Below are positions 27,573 to 35,903 of a stretch of 64,000 bases of DNA, piece by piece. The notes below the pieces were generated by a model. The model did no database searches, was not told the origin of the DNA, and saw nothing but the letters and a program-made list of their open reading frames with translations. Made by a program: the position numbers and the translations under genes. Position 1 is the stretch's first letter. Each line of letters begins with the position of its first letter. The stretch is from Streptomyces guryensis (GTDB lineage: Bacteria; Actinomycetota; Actinomycetes; Streptomycetales; Streptomycetaceae): contig NZ_JAJSBI010000004.1 of NCBI RefSeq assembly GCF_021261325.1, positions 454,435 to 518,434 on the forward strand. Reading direction: 5' to 3'.

Positions 27573-27803
27573 TCAGTCGTCGTCAGGGGTTCCGGCCGGG
27601 GTGTCGCGCCACTTGGGGTCGTTCTCCCACTCCAGGTTGCGCTCGCGCGCCGTCTGCATCGCGTGCTCGGCCTCCTGCCGGGAGGCGTACGGCCCGAAAC
27701 GTTCCTTGGCGGGGCACTCCGGCCCCTCCTCGGCCTTCTTGTGCTTCAGGCAGTAGTACCACTCGCCGGGTTTGCCGACCGTGCGCTTCTTGAACAAGGG
27801 CAT
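27573..27803 (-). CDS. Small hypothetical protein
   Basis: 76-aa hydrophilic protein: [20 protein letters not shown], then an acidic/basic region containing [20 protein letters not shown]. The FGPY-S-EAEHA stretch recalls short SPOR-like or plasmid-type small proteins, but no family is certain. Cys18 and Cys30 could bind a metal. ATG 27803 has the RBS GAGGAG. It is divergent from map with a 58-bp shared promoter gap. Confidence 0.75.
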   Translation of the reverse strand: MPLFKKRTVGKPGEWYYCLKHKKAEEGPECPAKERFGPYASRQEAEHAMQTARERNLEWENDPKWRDTPAGTPDDD

Positions 27804-27861
27804 GACCTGCTCCTCTCGCCTCCGACATGTTCCCCCACGCCCGCTGGTTAGACTCGCTGGC

Positions 27862-28719
27862 ATGTCTGGCCAGTCGCTGCTCGTACCAGGGGAGCTCTCC
27901 CCCACCCGTTCCGTACCCGGAAACATCCGCCGTCCCGAGTACGTCGGCAAGCCCGCTCCGACGCCGTACACCGGGCCGGAGGCGCAGACGCCCGAGACGA
28001 TCGAGGCGATGCGGGTCGCCGGCCGGATCGCCGCGCGGGCGATGGAGGAAGCGGCGAAGCTCATCGCGCCCGGCGTCACCACCGACGAACTGGACAAGGT
28101 GGCGCACGACTACATGTGCGACCACGGCGCCTACCCGTCGACGCTCGGCTACCGCGGCTTCCCCAAGTCCCTGTGCACCTCGGTCAACGAGGTGATCTGC
28201 CACGGCATTCCGGACTCGACGGTGCTGCGCGACGGGGACATCGTCAACCTCGACGTGACGGCGTACATCGGCGGCGTGCACGGCGACAACAACGCGACGT
28301 ACCTGGTCGGGGACGTCGACGAGGAGTCGCGGCTGCTGGTGGAGCGGACCCGCGAGTCCCTCGACCGTGCGATCAAGGCGGTCAAGCCGGGCCGGCAGAT
28401 CAACATCATCGGCCGCGTCATCGAGTCGTACGCCAAGCGCTTCGGCTACGGCGTGGTGCGTGACTTCACGGGCCACGGCATCAACTCGTCCTTCCACTCG
28501 GGCCTGATCATCCCGCACTACGACAGCCCGCACGCGACGACGGTCATCCAGCCCGGGATGACGTTCACGATCGAGCCGATGCTGACGCTCGGGACGCACG
28601 AGTACGACATGTGGGACGACGGCTGGACGGTCGTCACGAAGGACCGGAAGCGGACGGCCCAGTTCGAGCACACGCTGGTGGTGACGGAGTCGGGGGCGGA
28701 GATCCTCACGCTGCCGTAG
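27862..28719 (+). CDS. map: Methionine aminopeptidase, type I
   Basis: 285-aa metalloenzyme that removes the initiator methionine from nascent proteins. The metal ligands lie in [22 protein letters not shown] (two Asp), GHGINSSFH (His), IEPMLTLG (Glu) and FEHTLVVT (Glu). The N-terminal 40 residues ([23 protein letters not shown]) are the actinobacterial long-form extension, lacking the zinc fingers of eukaryotic enzymes. ATG 27862 gives MSGQSLL. A strong terminator follows. Confidence 0.96.
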   Translation: MSGQSLLVPGELSPTRSVPGNIRRPEYVGKPAPTPYTGPEAQTPETIEAMRVAGRIAARAMEEAAKLIAPGVTTDELDKVAHDYMCDHGAYPSTLGYRGFPKSLCTSVNEVICHGIPDSTVLRDGDIVNLDVTAYIGGVHGDNNATYLVGDVDEESRLLVERTRESLDRAIKAVKPGRQINIIGRVIESYAKRFGYGVVRDFTGHGINSSFHSGLIIPHYDSPHATTVIQPGMTFTIEPMLTLGTHEYDMWDDGWTVVTKDRKRTAQFEHTLVVTESGAEILTLP

Positions 28720-28732
28720 CGATCGGTCTTCG

Positions 28733-28766
28733 AAGACCCGCCCTGCTGCCGGGGCGGGTCTTTTCT
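28733..28766 (+). terminator. Rho-independent terminator after map
   Basis: Perfect 11-bp stem AAGACCCGCCC / GGGCGGGTCTT with an 8-nt loop, followed by TTCTTG. It begins 13 nt after the stop codon. Confidence 0.9.
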
Positions 28767-28829
28767 TGTACGCTTTTACCGACAAAGTGTCGGCAACTTT
28801 ACCGACGAGGAGTCGGGAAGAGTGTTGAC

Positions 28830-28848
28830 TTAGGTAAGCCTTACCTAA
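28830..28848. promoter_or_regulatory. Iron box (DmdR1/IdeR operator)
   Basis: TTAGGTAAGCCTTACCTAA is a perfect 9-1-9 palindrome and matches 16 of 19 positions of the actinobacterial iron-box consensus as I know it. It ends 4 bp before the first ATG (28853) of the heme oxygenase gene, so Fe-bound repressor would block transcription. Confidence 0.9.
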
Positions 28849-28861
28849 GAAGATGAGGCTC

Positions 28862-29509
28862 ATGGACTCCTTCTCGACCGTCATCCGCACCGCCTCCCAC
28901 GAGCAGCACATGGAGGCGGAGACCTCGACGTTCATGAGTGACCTGCTGGGCGGCCGGCTGGGCGTGGCCGCGTACGCGCGCTACACCGAGCAACTGTGGT
29001 TCGTGTACGAGGCGTTGGAGGCCGGAGCCGAGCGGCTGGCGTCCGACCCGGTGGCCGGGCCCTTCATCCGGCCGGAGCTGTTCCGGCTGGCGGCGCTGGA
29101 GCGGGACCTGGCGCATCTGCGGGGTGCCGGGTGGCGGACGGGACTGAGCGCGTTGCCGGCGACGCAGGCGTACGCGGCCCGGGTGCGGGAGTGCGCCGAG
29201 CAGTGGCCCGGCGGCTACGTCGCGCACCACTACACCCGGTATCTGGGGGACCTCTCCGGCGGGCAGATCATCCGGGGCACGGCGGAGAAGACGTGGGGCT
29301 TCGAGCGGAAGGGCGACGGGGTCCGCTTCTATGTGTTCGAGGGGATCGGCAACCCGGCGGCGTTCAAGAGGGACTACCGGGAGCTGCTAGACGGCGTCCG
29401 GGCGGACGATCTGGAGAAACAGCGGATCGTGGCCGAGTGCAAGTCGGCGTTCGCCTTGAACACCGGGGTCTTCCGGGCGTTGGGCGAAGAGTTCCGCCTG
29501 TCCGCGTGA
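28862..29509 (+). CDS. hmuO: Heme oxygenase (biliverdin-producing)
   Basis: 215-aa cytosolic enzyme that opens heme to biliverdin, CO and Fe2+. The proximal heme His is in TASHEQHMEAETSTFM, and the distal-helix glycine motif RYLGDLSGGQIIRG is intact. An ATG at 28853 would add three residues; ATG 28862 aligns better with the family's usual N-terminus, although both are possible. An iron box directly upstream means expression when iron is scarce, with heme as an iron source. No heme importer gene is visible nearby. A repeat hairpin follows the stop. Confidence 0.92.
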   Translation: MDSFSTVIRTASHEQHMEAETSTFMSDLLGGRLGVAAYARYTEQLWFVYEALEAGAERLASDPVAGPFIRPELFRLAALERDLAHLRGAGWRTGLSALPATQAYAARVRECAEQWPGGYVAHHYTRYLGDLSGGQIIRGTAEKTWGFERKGDGVRFYVFEGIGNPAAFKRDYRELLDGVRADDLEKQRIVAECKSAFALNTGVFRALGEEFRLSA

Positions 29510-29515
29510 CCGTCA

Positions 29516-29586
29516 CTGGGGGCTGCCGCCCCCAGACCCCCGCTTCGGCCTGAACGGCCTCGTCCTCAAACGCCGGACCGGCTGAA
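29516..29586 (+). repeat. Dispersed intergenic repeat, family 1, copy D
   Basis: Short form: hairpin CTGGGGGC-TGCC-GCCCCCAG directly after the heme oxygenase stop, then the tail CTCAAACGCCGGACCGGCTG. It lies between convergent genes and may terminate both. Confidence 0.85.
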
Positions 29587-29607
29587 AGATGCGGACCGGG
29601 CTTGTCG

Positions 29608-30264
29608 TCAGCGCTCCGGTTGCCGTTCCAGATACACCCGCCCCCCGATCTCGACCCACCCGTACGGCTGCGGAGCCGTAAGGATCTGCGACCCCGCCCC
29701 CTGCGTGATATTGAGCGCCCGCCCCAGCCGGTCCGTGAGCAACAGGGCGGCCGCCCCGGTGGCCTCGTCCTCGTCGATGCCGTCGTCGCGGCCGGGGAAG
29801 CCGCGGGCGCGGACCCGCCCCGCGGGCTCGTCCTCCCAGGCCCAGGCGTAGACCCACTCCCCCTTCGGCGGGACGGGCAGGTCGTCGACCTCGGCGGCCG
29901 TGGCGTACTGGCGGATCGTGCGCGGCGGGGCCCACTCCACCCGGGCCTCGATCCAGCAGAACTCGCCGTCCTGGCGGGCGCCGACCAGGCCGGCCTGCGT
30001 GACCAGTTCGGGCACGTCGAGGAGCCAGGCCGCGCCGACGCAGGGATGGCCGGCGAAGGGCAGGCGCAGGGTCGGGGTGTAGATGTCGATGACGCCGCGC
30101 TCGGGGTCGTCGACGAACACGGTCTCGCTGAACCCGAGCTTCGCGGCGAACGTCTGTCGTTCCGTCCGGTCGGGCATGACGGATCCCTCGCGGACGACGC
30201 CGAGTTCGTTGCCGTAGCCGCCGTTCGGGGCGCAGAAGACGCGGAGCACGTCGTAGTCGGTCAC
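29608..30264 (-). CDS. PhzF family isomerase/epimerase-like protein (short)
   Basis: 218-aa member of the PhzF/diaminopimelate-epimerase-like fold. The N-terminal VLRVFCAPNGGYGNELGVV is the usual GN-x-x-A/G-V block, LGFSETVFV holds the family's active-site Glu, and LPFAGHPCVGAAW is the characteristic second block. The C-terminal DEDEATGAAALLL matches the GEDPATGSAA block. At 218 residues it is shorter than the usual 260-300, so part of the second half-domain is reduced. GTG start at 30264. Substrate unknown; no phenazine genes are nearby. Confidence 0.85.
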   Translation of the reverse strand: MTDYDVLRVFCAPNGGYGNELGVVREGSVMPDRTERQTFAAKLGFSETVFVDDPERGVIDIYTPTLRLPFAGHPCVGAAWLLDVPELVTQAGLVGARQDGEFCWIEARVEWAPPRTIRQYATAAEVDDLPVPPKGEWVYAWAWEDEPAGRVRARGFPGRDDGIDEDEATGAAALLLTDRLGRALNITQGAGSQILTAPQPYGWVEIGGRVYLERQPER

Positions 30265-30561
30265 GGGGGAATTGAAACACTGGGCGCGTCAAGGGGATGC
30301 GCTCGCCGTCGCGTTGCACGATCAGGGGCTCGGCTCCGCCTGCGCGCACCGGGGCGCGATTCCGTGCGCCGACCGTGTCACGGCCGACGGTCGGCGGCCG
30401 GGGGACTTCGCCGAGCAGGCACCGAAGCGGATTCCTAGAAGTTTCCTTGACTGTTACTTGGGATGCGCTTTAGGCCACCGTGATCGGGCCGTGCCCATAC
30501 GGCGTCCATGAGAGCTGAATCACCGCATGGCCGGGTATCGCGCAGGCAAGCCTTAGATAAG
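30265..30561. other. Intergenic region between phzF-like gene and efe operon
   Basis: About 300 bp with no convincing gene on either strand. It is AT-richer between 30430 and 30560 and contains TTGACT at 30448, a possible -35 element. The divergent promoters of the phzF-like gene and the efe operon must lie here. Confidence 0.5.
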
Positions 30562-30580
30562 TTAGGTGAGCCTCACCATC
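30562..30580. promoter_or_regulatory. Iron box before efeO
   Basis: TTAGGTGAGCCTCACCATC: the inner 13 bp (GGTGAG-C-CTCACC) are a perfect palindrome and 13 of 19 positions fit the iron-box consensus. It lies 47 bp upstream of the efeO start codon. It is weaker than the heme oxygenase box. Confidence 0.75.
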
Positions 30581-30627
30581 CCTGCGTGAGCCTCGACACG
30601 CGATTTTCGCCAGCCTCAGGAGCCTGC

Positions 30628-31767
30628 ATGCGAGCCGCCAGACTCTCCGTCGTCACCGCCGTCGCCACCGCGGCGGCGCTGACCGCCGTCACCGGGTGCA
30701 CGGAGAAGAGCAAGGGCGACGGGGACGCCGCGGTCCAGGTGACCGCCGCCGACTCCAAGTGCGACACCTCCACCAAGTCGGTGCCGGCCGGACAGGTCAC
30801 GCTGAAGATCGAGAACAAGGGCTCCAAGGCGACCGAGGTCGAGATCCTCTTCCCGGACGACCGGATCGTCTCCGAGAAGGAGAACATCGGGTCCGGTACG
30901 AAGTACACGCTGACCGCGGAGGTGAAGGCGGGCGAGTACGAGATCGCCTGCCGGCCCGGTATGAAGGGCCATGGCGTCCGGCAGAAGCTGACCGTCACCG
31001 GTTCCGGCGCCACCGCCAAGCGGAACCCCAAGCTGGACAAGGCCGTTGCCGACTACCGCGAGTGGGCGCAGGAGCAGGCCGACGCGACGCTCCCGAAGGT
31101 GGAGGTCTTCGCCAAGGCCATCAAGGCCGGCGACCTCAAGGCCGCCCAGGACGCCTACGCCCCCTCCCGGGTCGGCTGGGAGCGCACCGAGCCGATCGCC
31201 GAGTCCTTCGGCAACATCGACCCGAAGACCGACACCCGCGCCGACGGCCTGGAGAAGGGCCAGAAGTGGACGGGCTGGCACGCGCTGGAGAAGGCGCTGT
31301 GGCAGGACAAGAAGATCGGCGCCGAGCAGAAGACCCTCGCCGACCAGCTGGTCACCGATCTGTTGGACTGGCAGCAGCGGGTCGGCAAGGCCGTGATCAC
31401 CCCCACCTCCATGGCCAACGGCGCCAAGGAGCTCCTCGACGAGGTCGCCACCGGCAAGGTCACCGGCGAGGAGGACCGCTACTCGCACACGGACCTGAGC
31501 GACTTCAAGGCCAACGTCGAGGGCGCGCAGCAGGCGTACGAACTGCTCAAGCCGGTCGCGCAGAAGAGCGACAAGGCGCTGGCCACCGAGCTCGACAAGC
31601 AGTTCGCCACGTTGAACACGCTGCTCGACAAGTACCGCACCGACAAGACCTCGGACGGCTTCGTGTCGTACGACAAGGTCACCGAGGAGCAGCGCAAGGA
31701 GCTCTCGGACGCGGTGAACGCGCTCGCGGAGCCGCTGTCCAAGCTCGCCGCCGCCGTCGTGAAGTAG
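30628..31767 (+). CDS. efeO: Iron uptake lipoprotein EfeO (cupredoxin + M75 imelysin-like)
   Basis: 379-aa extracytoplasmic protein. A lipoprotein signal peptide ends at the lipobox VTGC (Cys about 25). A cupredoxin-like domain (about 35-135) includes the methionine/cysteine segment CRPGMKGHG, and an M75 peptidase-like domain (about 145-375) has the HxxE iron site GWHALEKALW. It presents iron to EfeU. ATG 30628 has the RBS AGGAG. It is the first gene of efeO-efeB-efeU with an iron box upstream. Confidence 0.93.
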   Translation: MRAARLSVVTAVATAAALTAVTGCTEKSKGDGDAAVQVTAADSKCDTSTKSVPAGQVTLKIENKGSKATEVEILFPDDRIVSEKENIGSGTKYTLTAEVKAGEYEIACRPGMKGHGVRQKLTVTGSGATAKRNPKLDKAVADYREWAQEQADATLPKVEVFAKAIKAGDLKAAQDAYAPSRVGWERTEPIAESFGNIDPKTDTRADGLEKGQKWTGWHALEKALWQDKKIGAEQKTLADQLVTDLLDWQQRVGKAVITPTSMANGAKELLDEVATGKVTGEEDRYSHTDLSDFKANVEGAQQAYELLKPVAQKSDKALATELDKQFATLNTLLDKYRTDKTSDGFVSYDKVTEEQRKELSDAVNALAEPLSKLAAAVVK

Positions 31768-31782
31768 GGGACGGACAACACC

Positions 31783-33060
31783 ATGACGGAGATCCAGCAA
31801 GCCGCCGCCACCGAGGCCGGCAACTCCCAGGCGCCCTCCCGGCGTTCGCTGATCGGCTGGGGCGGTGCCGGGCTCGCGCTCGGTGCCGCCGCGGCCGGGG
31901 GCGCGGTCGCGATGACCAGCGCCGGCAACGACGTGGACCCGACGGCCGCCGAGGCCGGGGCCGCGGTCGCCTTCCACGGCGCCAACCAGGCCGGCATCGC
32001 CACGCCCGTACAGGACAGGCTGCACTTCGCCGCGTTCGACGTACAGACGGACGACCGCGCCGAGTTCGTGCAGATGCTGAAGGACTGGACGGCGGCAGCG
32101 CGCCGGATGACCGGCGGGAAGGCCGTCGGAGAGGGCGCGTACGGCGGTCTCGCCGAGGCCCCGCCGGACGACACGGGTGAGGCGCTGGGCCTCAAGCCCT
32201 CGCGGCTGACGCTGACCATCGGCTTCGGGCCGTCGCTGTTCGAGAAGTTCGGGCTGAAGGACCAGCGGCCCGAGGCGCTGGTGGACCTGCCGCAGTTCCC
32301 CGGCGAGAACCTCGACAGGAACCGCACCGGCGGCGACCTGTGCATCCAGGCCTGCGCGGACGACCCGCAGGTCGCCGTGCACGCGATCCGCAACCTGGCC
32401 CGCATCGGCTTCGGCAAGGTCAACATCCGCTGGTCGCAGCTCGGCTTCGGCAAGACCTCGTCGACGACCCCGGACGCGCAGACCCCGCGCAACCTGATGG
32501 GCTTCAAGGACGGCACCCGCAACATCGCGGGCACGGAGACGGACCGGCTGAAGAAGTTCGTGTGGGTCGGTGAGAAGGACGGTCCCGACTGGATGGCCGG
32601 CGGGTCGTATCTTGTCGCGCGGCGCATCCGGATGCACATCGAGACCTGGGACCGCACCTCGCTGCAGGAGCAGGAGGACGTCTTCGGCCGGGACAAGGGC
32701 GAGGGCGCTCCGGTCGGCAAGGCCAAGGAGCACGACAAGCCGTTCCTGAAGGCGATGAAGCCGACCGCGCATGTGCGTCTCGCGCACCCCGACTCCAACG
32801 ACGGGATCACGATCCTGCGCCGCGGCTACTCCTTCACCGACGGCACCGACGGCCTCGGTCGCCTCGACGCGGGCCTGTTCTTCCTCGCCTACCAGCGGGA
32901 CGTACGCAAGGGGTTCATCCCGTTGCAGCGCAGGCTCTCGGCGACCGACGCCCTCAACGAGTACATCCAGCACGTGGGTTCGGCCGTGTTCGCCGTTCCG
33001 CCCGGCGTCCGTGACAAGGACGACTGGTGGGGCAGCACGCTGTTCTCCAAGGAGGCGTGA
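31783..33060 (+). CDS. efeB: Dyp-type heme peroxidase EfeB
   Basis: 425-aa exported peroxidase. The twin-arginine signal SRRSLIGWGGAGLALG spans residues about 22-50. The Dyp distal-pocket motif GFKDGTRNI (GxxDG, Asp about 245) is intact, and TAHVRLAHPDSNDG carries the likely proximal His. It oxidises Fe2+ to Fe3+ for uptake by EfeU, or extracts iron from heme. It begins 15 bp after efeO and ends 3 bp before efeU, a tight operon. Confidence 0.94.
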   Translation: MTEIQQAAATEAGNSQAPSRRSLIGWGGAGLALGAAAAGGAVAMTSAGNDVDPTAAEAGAAVAFHGANQAGIATPVQDRLHFAAFDVQTDDRAEFVQMLKDWTAAARRMTGGKAVGEGAYGGLAEAPPDDTGEALGLKPSRLTLTIGFGPSLFEKFGLKDQRPEALVDLPQFPGENLDRNRTGGDLCIQACADDPQVAVHAIRNLARIGFGKVNIRWSQLGFGKTSSTTPDAQTPRNLMGFKDGTRNIAGTETDRLKKFVWVGEKDGPDWMAGGSYLVARRIRMHIETWDRTSLQEQEDVFGRDKGEGAPVGKAKEHDKPFLKAMKPTAHVRLAHPDSNDGITILRRGYSFTDGTDGLGRLDAGLFFLAYQRDVRKGFIPLQRRLSATDALNEYIQHVGSAVFAVPPGVRDKDDWWGSTLFSKEA

Positions 33061-33063
33061 GAC

Positions 33064-33936
33064 GTGTTCTCCAACTACCTGATCGGCCTGCGCGAGGGGC
33101 TCGAAGCCAGCCTGGTCGTCTGCATCCTCATCGCCTACCTGGTCAAGACGGGCCGCCGGGACGCCATCCGGCCCATCTGGATCGGCATCTCCATCGCCGT
33201 GCTGATCGCGATGGCCTTCGGCTGCGTCCTCGAATTCGGCTCCCAGGAGCTGACCTTCGAGGCGCAGGAGGCCCTCGGCGGCTCGCTCTCCGTCGTCGCC
33301 GTCGGCCTGGTGACGTGGATGGTCTTCTGGATGCGGCGCACCGCCCGGCATCTGAAGTCGGAGCTGCACGGCAGGCTGGACGCGGCCCTCGCGATGGGCA
33401 CGGGCGCGCTGGTCGCCACCGCGTTCCTCGCCGTCGGCCGTGAGGGCCTGGAGACCGCCCTGTTCGTGTGGGCCTCGGTGCACGCGGCCAGCGACGGTAC
33501 CCCGCGCCCGCTGGTCGGCGTGGCACTGGGCCTCGCCACCGCGGTCTTCCTGGGCTGGCTGTTCTACCGCGGCGCCCTGAAGATCAACCTCGCGAAGTTC
33601 TTCACCTGGACCGGCGGCATGCTCGTCGTGGTGGCCGCGGGTGTGCTGGCGTACGGCTTCCACGACCTGCAGGAGGCCGACTGGATCCCCGGTCTGACGC
33701 ACCTGGCCTTCGACATCAGCGACACCATCCCGCCGGACAGCTGGTACGGCACCCTCCTCAAGGGCGTCTTCAACTTCCAGCCGGACCCGACCGTCCTCCA
33801 GGTCACGGTGTGGCTGCTGTACCTGATCCCGACACTCGCGCTGTTCTTCGCCCCGGTAGGGTTCGCCTCCGGGAAGGGGAAGGTGAAGACACCTGATGAG
33901 CAGGGATCGCGGCCCTCGAAGGCTCCGCAGGCTTGA
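33064..33936 (+). CDS. efeU: Iron permease EfeU (FTR1 family)
   Basis: 290-aa membrane permease with seven predicted helices. Both REGLE iron-binding motifs are present: LREGLEASLVV in helix 1 and GREGLETALFV in helix 4. It takes the Fe3+ delivered by EfeO/EfeB into the cytoplasm. GTG start at 33064. Its last 41 nt overlap the next gene, a lipoprotein. Confidence 0.94.
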   Translation: MFSNYLIGLREGLEASLVVCILIAYLVKTGRRDAIRPIWIGISIAVLIAMAFGCVLEFGSQELTFEAQEALGGSLSVVAVGLVTWMVFWMRRTARHLKSELHGRLDAALAMGTGALVATAFLAVGREGLETALFVWASVHAASDGTPRPLVGVALGLATAVFLGWLFYRGALKINLAKFFTWTGGMLVVVAAGVLAYGFHDLQEADWIPGLTHLAFDISDTIPPDSWYGTLLKGVFNFQPDPTVLQVTVWLLYLIPTLALFFAPVGFASGKGKVKTPDEQGSRPSKAPQA

Positions 33937-34897
33937 GCGAAGCGCACTGTTTGCGGCCTCGCTGACCGCTTTGTCGTTGACGGCGAGTGGTTGCGTGGTG
34001 GTGCACGGGGAGCGCGAGGTGCTCCCCTCCACCACCCGCGCCGAGGCGGCCAAGGCGCTCGAACAGTTCACGTCCGCGTACAACAAGGCGGACAAGGCGT
34101 ACGACGGTTCGCTCGACGCCGACCATGTCACGGGCGCCCTGGGCGACATCGACGCGGCCCGTCTCAAGGCCGGTCACGCGCTCAGCCCGTCCGGCAATCC
34201 GGCGCACACGCCGCTGAAGCTGACCGACGTGACGTACACGATCCCCAAGAAGGCGGGCTGGCCCCGCTGGTTCGTCGCGGAGGCGCAGGGCAACAAGGGC
34301 GGCACCCTGCACTGGCTGCTGGTGTTCAACCGCGACGGTCTGGGGCGGCCGTGGAAGGTGGCGTATCTGACGCTCATCCGCCCGGGCACGCTGCCGAAGG
34401 TGAAGAAGGACGCGGACGGCTGGGCCGAGGCCGTACCGGCGAACTCCACCCGATTCGCCGTCCCGCCCGGGGACTTGAGCAAGGACTACGCGGCATACCT
34501 GAAGAGCGGCGGGAAGACCTTCGCTTCGGGTGAGCACACCGACCAGTGGCGCGCGCAGCGCAAGAAGCAGGAGAAGAAGCCGGGCCTGGTCACGCAGTTC
34601 ATCGACGAGCCGCTGATCAGCGGCGACTACGCCCCGCTGGCGCTGCGCACGGTGGACGGTGGTGCGCTGGTGTTCTTCACCAACCGCCGCTACGAGAAGC
34701 AGACCGCCTTCGAGGGCACCTCGATCCCCACCCAGACCGCGAGCGTGAAGGCGCTGACGACCGGCGAGACCAAGCAGTCGCTGACGCTGGAGTACATGTC
34801 CAACGCAGTGGCCCTGGACCCGGGACAGGGCTCGGGCAGCGGCCAGGTGTCGATCCTGTCCCGACTGGAGGGACTGACGTCCGCACAGGGGTCGTAG
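33896..34897 (+). CDS. Lipoprotein of unknown function coupled to efeU
   Basis: 333-aa protein with a signal peptide and lipobox (SLTASGC, Cys about 33). The mature part (TSAYNKADKAYDGSLDADHV, then WPRWFVAEAQGNKGGTLHWLLVF) is conserved among actinobacteria but I do not know a function. It starts 41 nt inside efeU, so it is translated with it and probably made under iron limitation. It may support iron uptake at the membrane surface, or be an unrelated passenger. A repeat hairpin follows. Confidence 0.75.
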   Translation: MSRDRGPRRLRRLERSALFAASLTALSLTASGCVVVHGEREVLPSTTRAEAAKALEQFTSAYNKADKAYDGSLDADHVTGALGDIDAARLKAGHALSPSGNPAHTPLKLTDVTYTIPKKAGWPRWFVAEAQGNKGGTLHWLLVFNRDGLGRPWKVAYLTLIRPGTLPKVKKDADGWAEAVPANSTRFAVPPGDLSKDYAAYLKSGGKTFASGEHTDQWRAQRKKQEKKPGLVTQFIDEPLISGDYAPLALRTVDGGALVFFTNRRYEKQTAFEGTSIPTQTASVKALTTGETKQSLTLEYMSNAVALDPGQGSGSGQVSILSRLEGLTSAQGS

Positions 34898-34916
34898 GAC
34901 GCCGAGCGGTTCGGTA

Positions 34917-35016
34917 GCGCCCCGAAAGGGGCGCGGGGCCGTGTTGGATCTGCGGCTACCGCCGCGTGGGCGCGACCGCCCCCAACGGCGCCGCAGACGA
35001 ACAACGGCCCATCGCG
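34917..35016. repeat. Dispersed intergenic repeat, family 2, copy 1
   Basis: Begins with hairpin GCGCCCC-gaaa-GGGGCGC, then a conserved block GCCGCGTGGGCGCGACC and ACGGCGCCGCAG. It lies between two convergent 3' ends. The only other copy seen is at 50911-51006. Confidence 0.8.
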
Positions 35017-35022
35017 GAGCGC

Positions 35023-35757
35023 CTACTGGCGCAGGGGCCAGGCCGCGCTCGCGTGGTCGGGCTCCTCGCCCGCGTAACGCGCACCGGCGTCGGTGAGAAT
35101 CTCGAGCAGGCTCAGAGGATCCGGCAGCGGGTGCTCCAGGCCGCGTACCCAGTGCACGCTCTGGTCGCCGGGCAGCCGGGCGGGCGGTACGAGGACGTAG
35201 GAGCCGCGGCAGTGCCAGCGCAGTCCGGGGTGCTCGTCCACCGTCTCGGGGTGGCAGTCCAGCTCGCACGGCCACCACTCGTCCTCGTCCTCGGGGGTGC
35301 CGCGGGTGAGGGTGAAGAAGAGCAGCCGGCCGTCGTCGCTCTCGGCGACGGGTCCGACCTCGATACCGGCGGCGAGCAGCCGCTCCAGGGCCTCGCGGCC
35401 CACCTCCAGGGGCAGGTCGAGGACGTCGTGCACCATGCCGGTGGCGGTGATGAAGTTGGCCTGCGGCTGGTGGCGGGCCCAGCGCTCGATCTGGGCGCGG
35501 TCGGTGGTGGACTGCGTCTGCCAGGCGAACGACACGGGGTGCCGGGCCGGGGTGGGACAGCCCACACGGTCGCAGGAGCAGCGGTAGCCGGGGGCGGGGT
35601 GCGCGGCGGGGGCGAGCGGCAGGCCCGCTCCGGCGGCGGCGAGCAGCAGGGCCTCACGGCGGGCGTCGTCGGCGCCGGTCTCCTTCGGGCGGCGGCCACG
35701 CAGCCACTGGGAGAGTTTGCCCTGCCGGCCGTTCCGGCCGTCCGACTCCGCGCTCAT
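35023..35757 (-). CDS. Bifunctional DNA primase/polymerase domain protein
   Basis: 244-aa protein with an archaeo-eukaryotic-type prim-pol domain as found in actinobacterial integrated elements and chromosomes. The N-terminal GLPLAPAAHPAPGYRCSCDRVGC, with three Cys, is the standard opening; ARHPVSFAWQTQSTTDRAQIERWARHQPQANF is a family block. The primase active-site acids are not obvious: the strand that usually reads D-x-D appears as VLDLPLEV. It may not be catalytically active, or may serve another role. Stand-alone gene. Confidence 0.8.
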   Translation of the reverse strand: MSAESDGRNGRQGKLSQWLRGRRPKETGADDARREALLLAAAGAGLPLAPAAHPAPGYRCSCDRVGCPTPARHPVSFAWQTQSTTDRAQIERWARHQPQANFITATGMVHDVLDLPLEVGREALERLLAAGIEVGPVAESDDGRLLFFTLTRGTPEDEDEWWPCELDCHPETVDEHPGLRWHCRGSYVLVPPARLPGDQSVHWVRGLEHPLPDPLSLLEILTDAGARYAGEEPDHASAAWPLRQ

Positions 35758-35903
35758 CTATCACCCTCGCCTTGCTGTCGTGCGGACCAGCATGCCCTAT
35801 GGTCCCACCGCACCGTGCTCCGGGGTACCAGAAGGGACATCCGGGGTACGAGGGGCAAGACCGTGCAGTGCGTACTGACGACTGTGTCCGTGAGGTCGAG
35901 GTG

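Noticed and set aside
30265..30511. Short plus-strand frame between the phzF-like gene and efeO
   Set aside because: No RBS, no motif, and it lies in a region that must contain two promoters.
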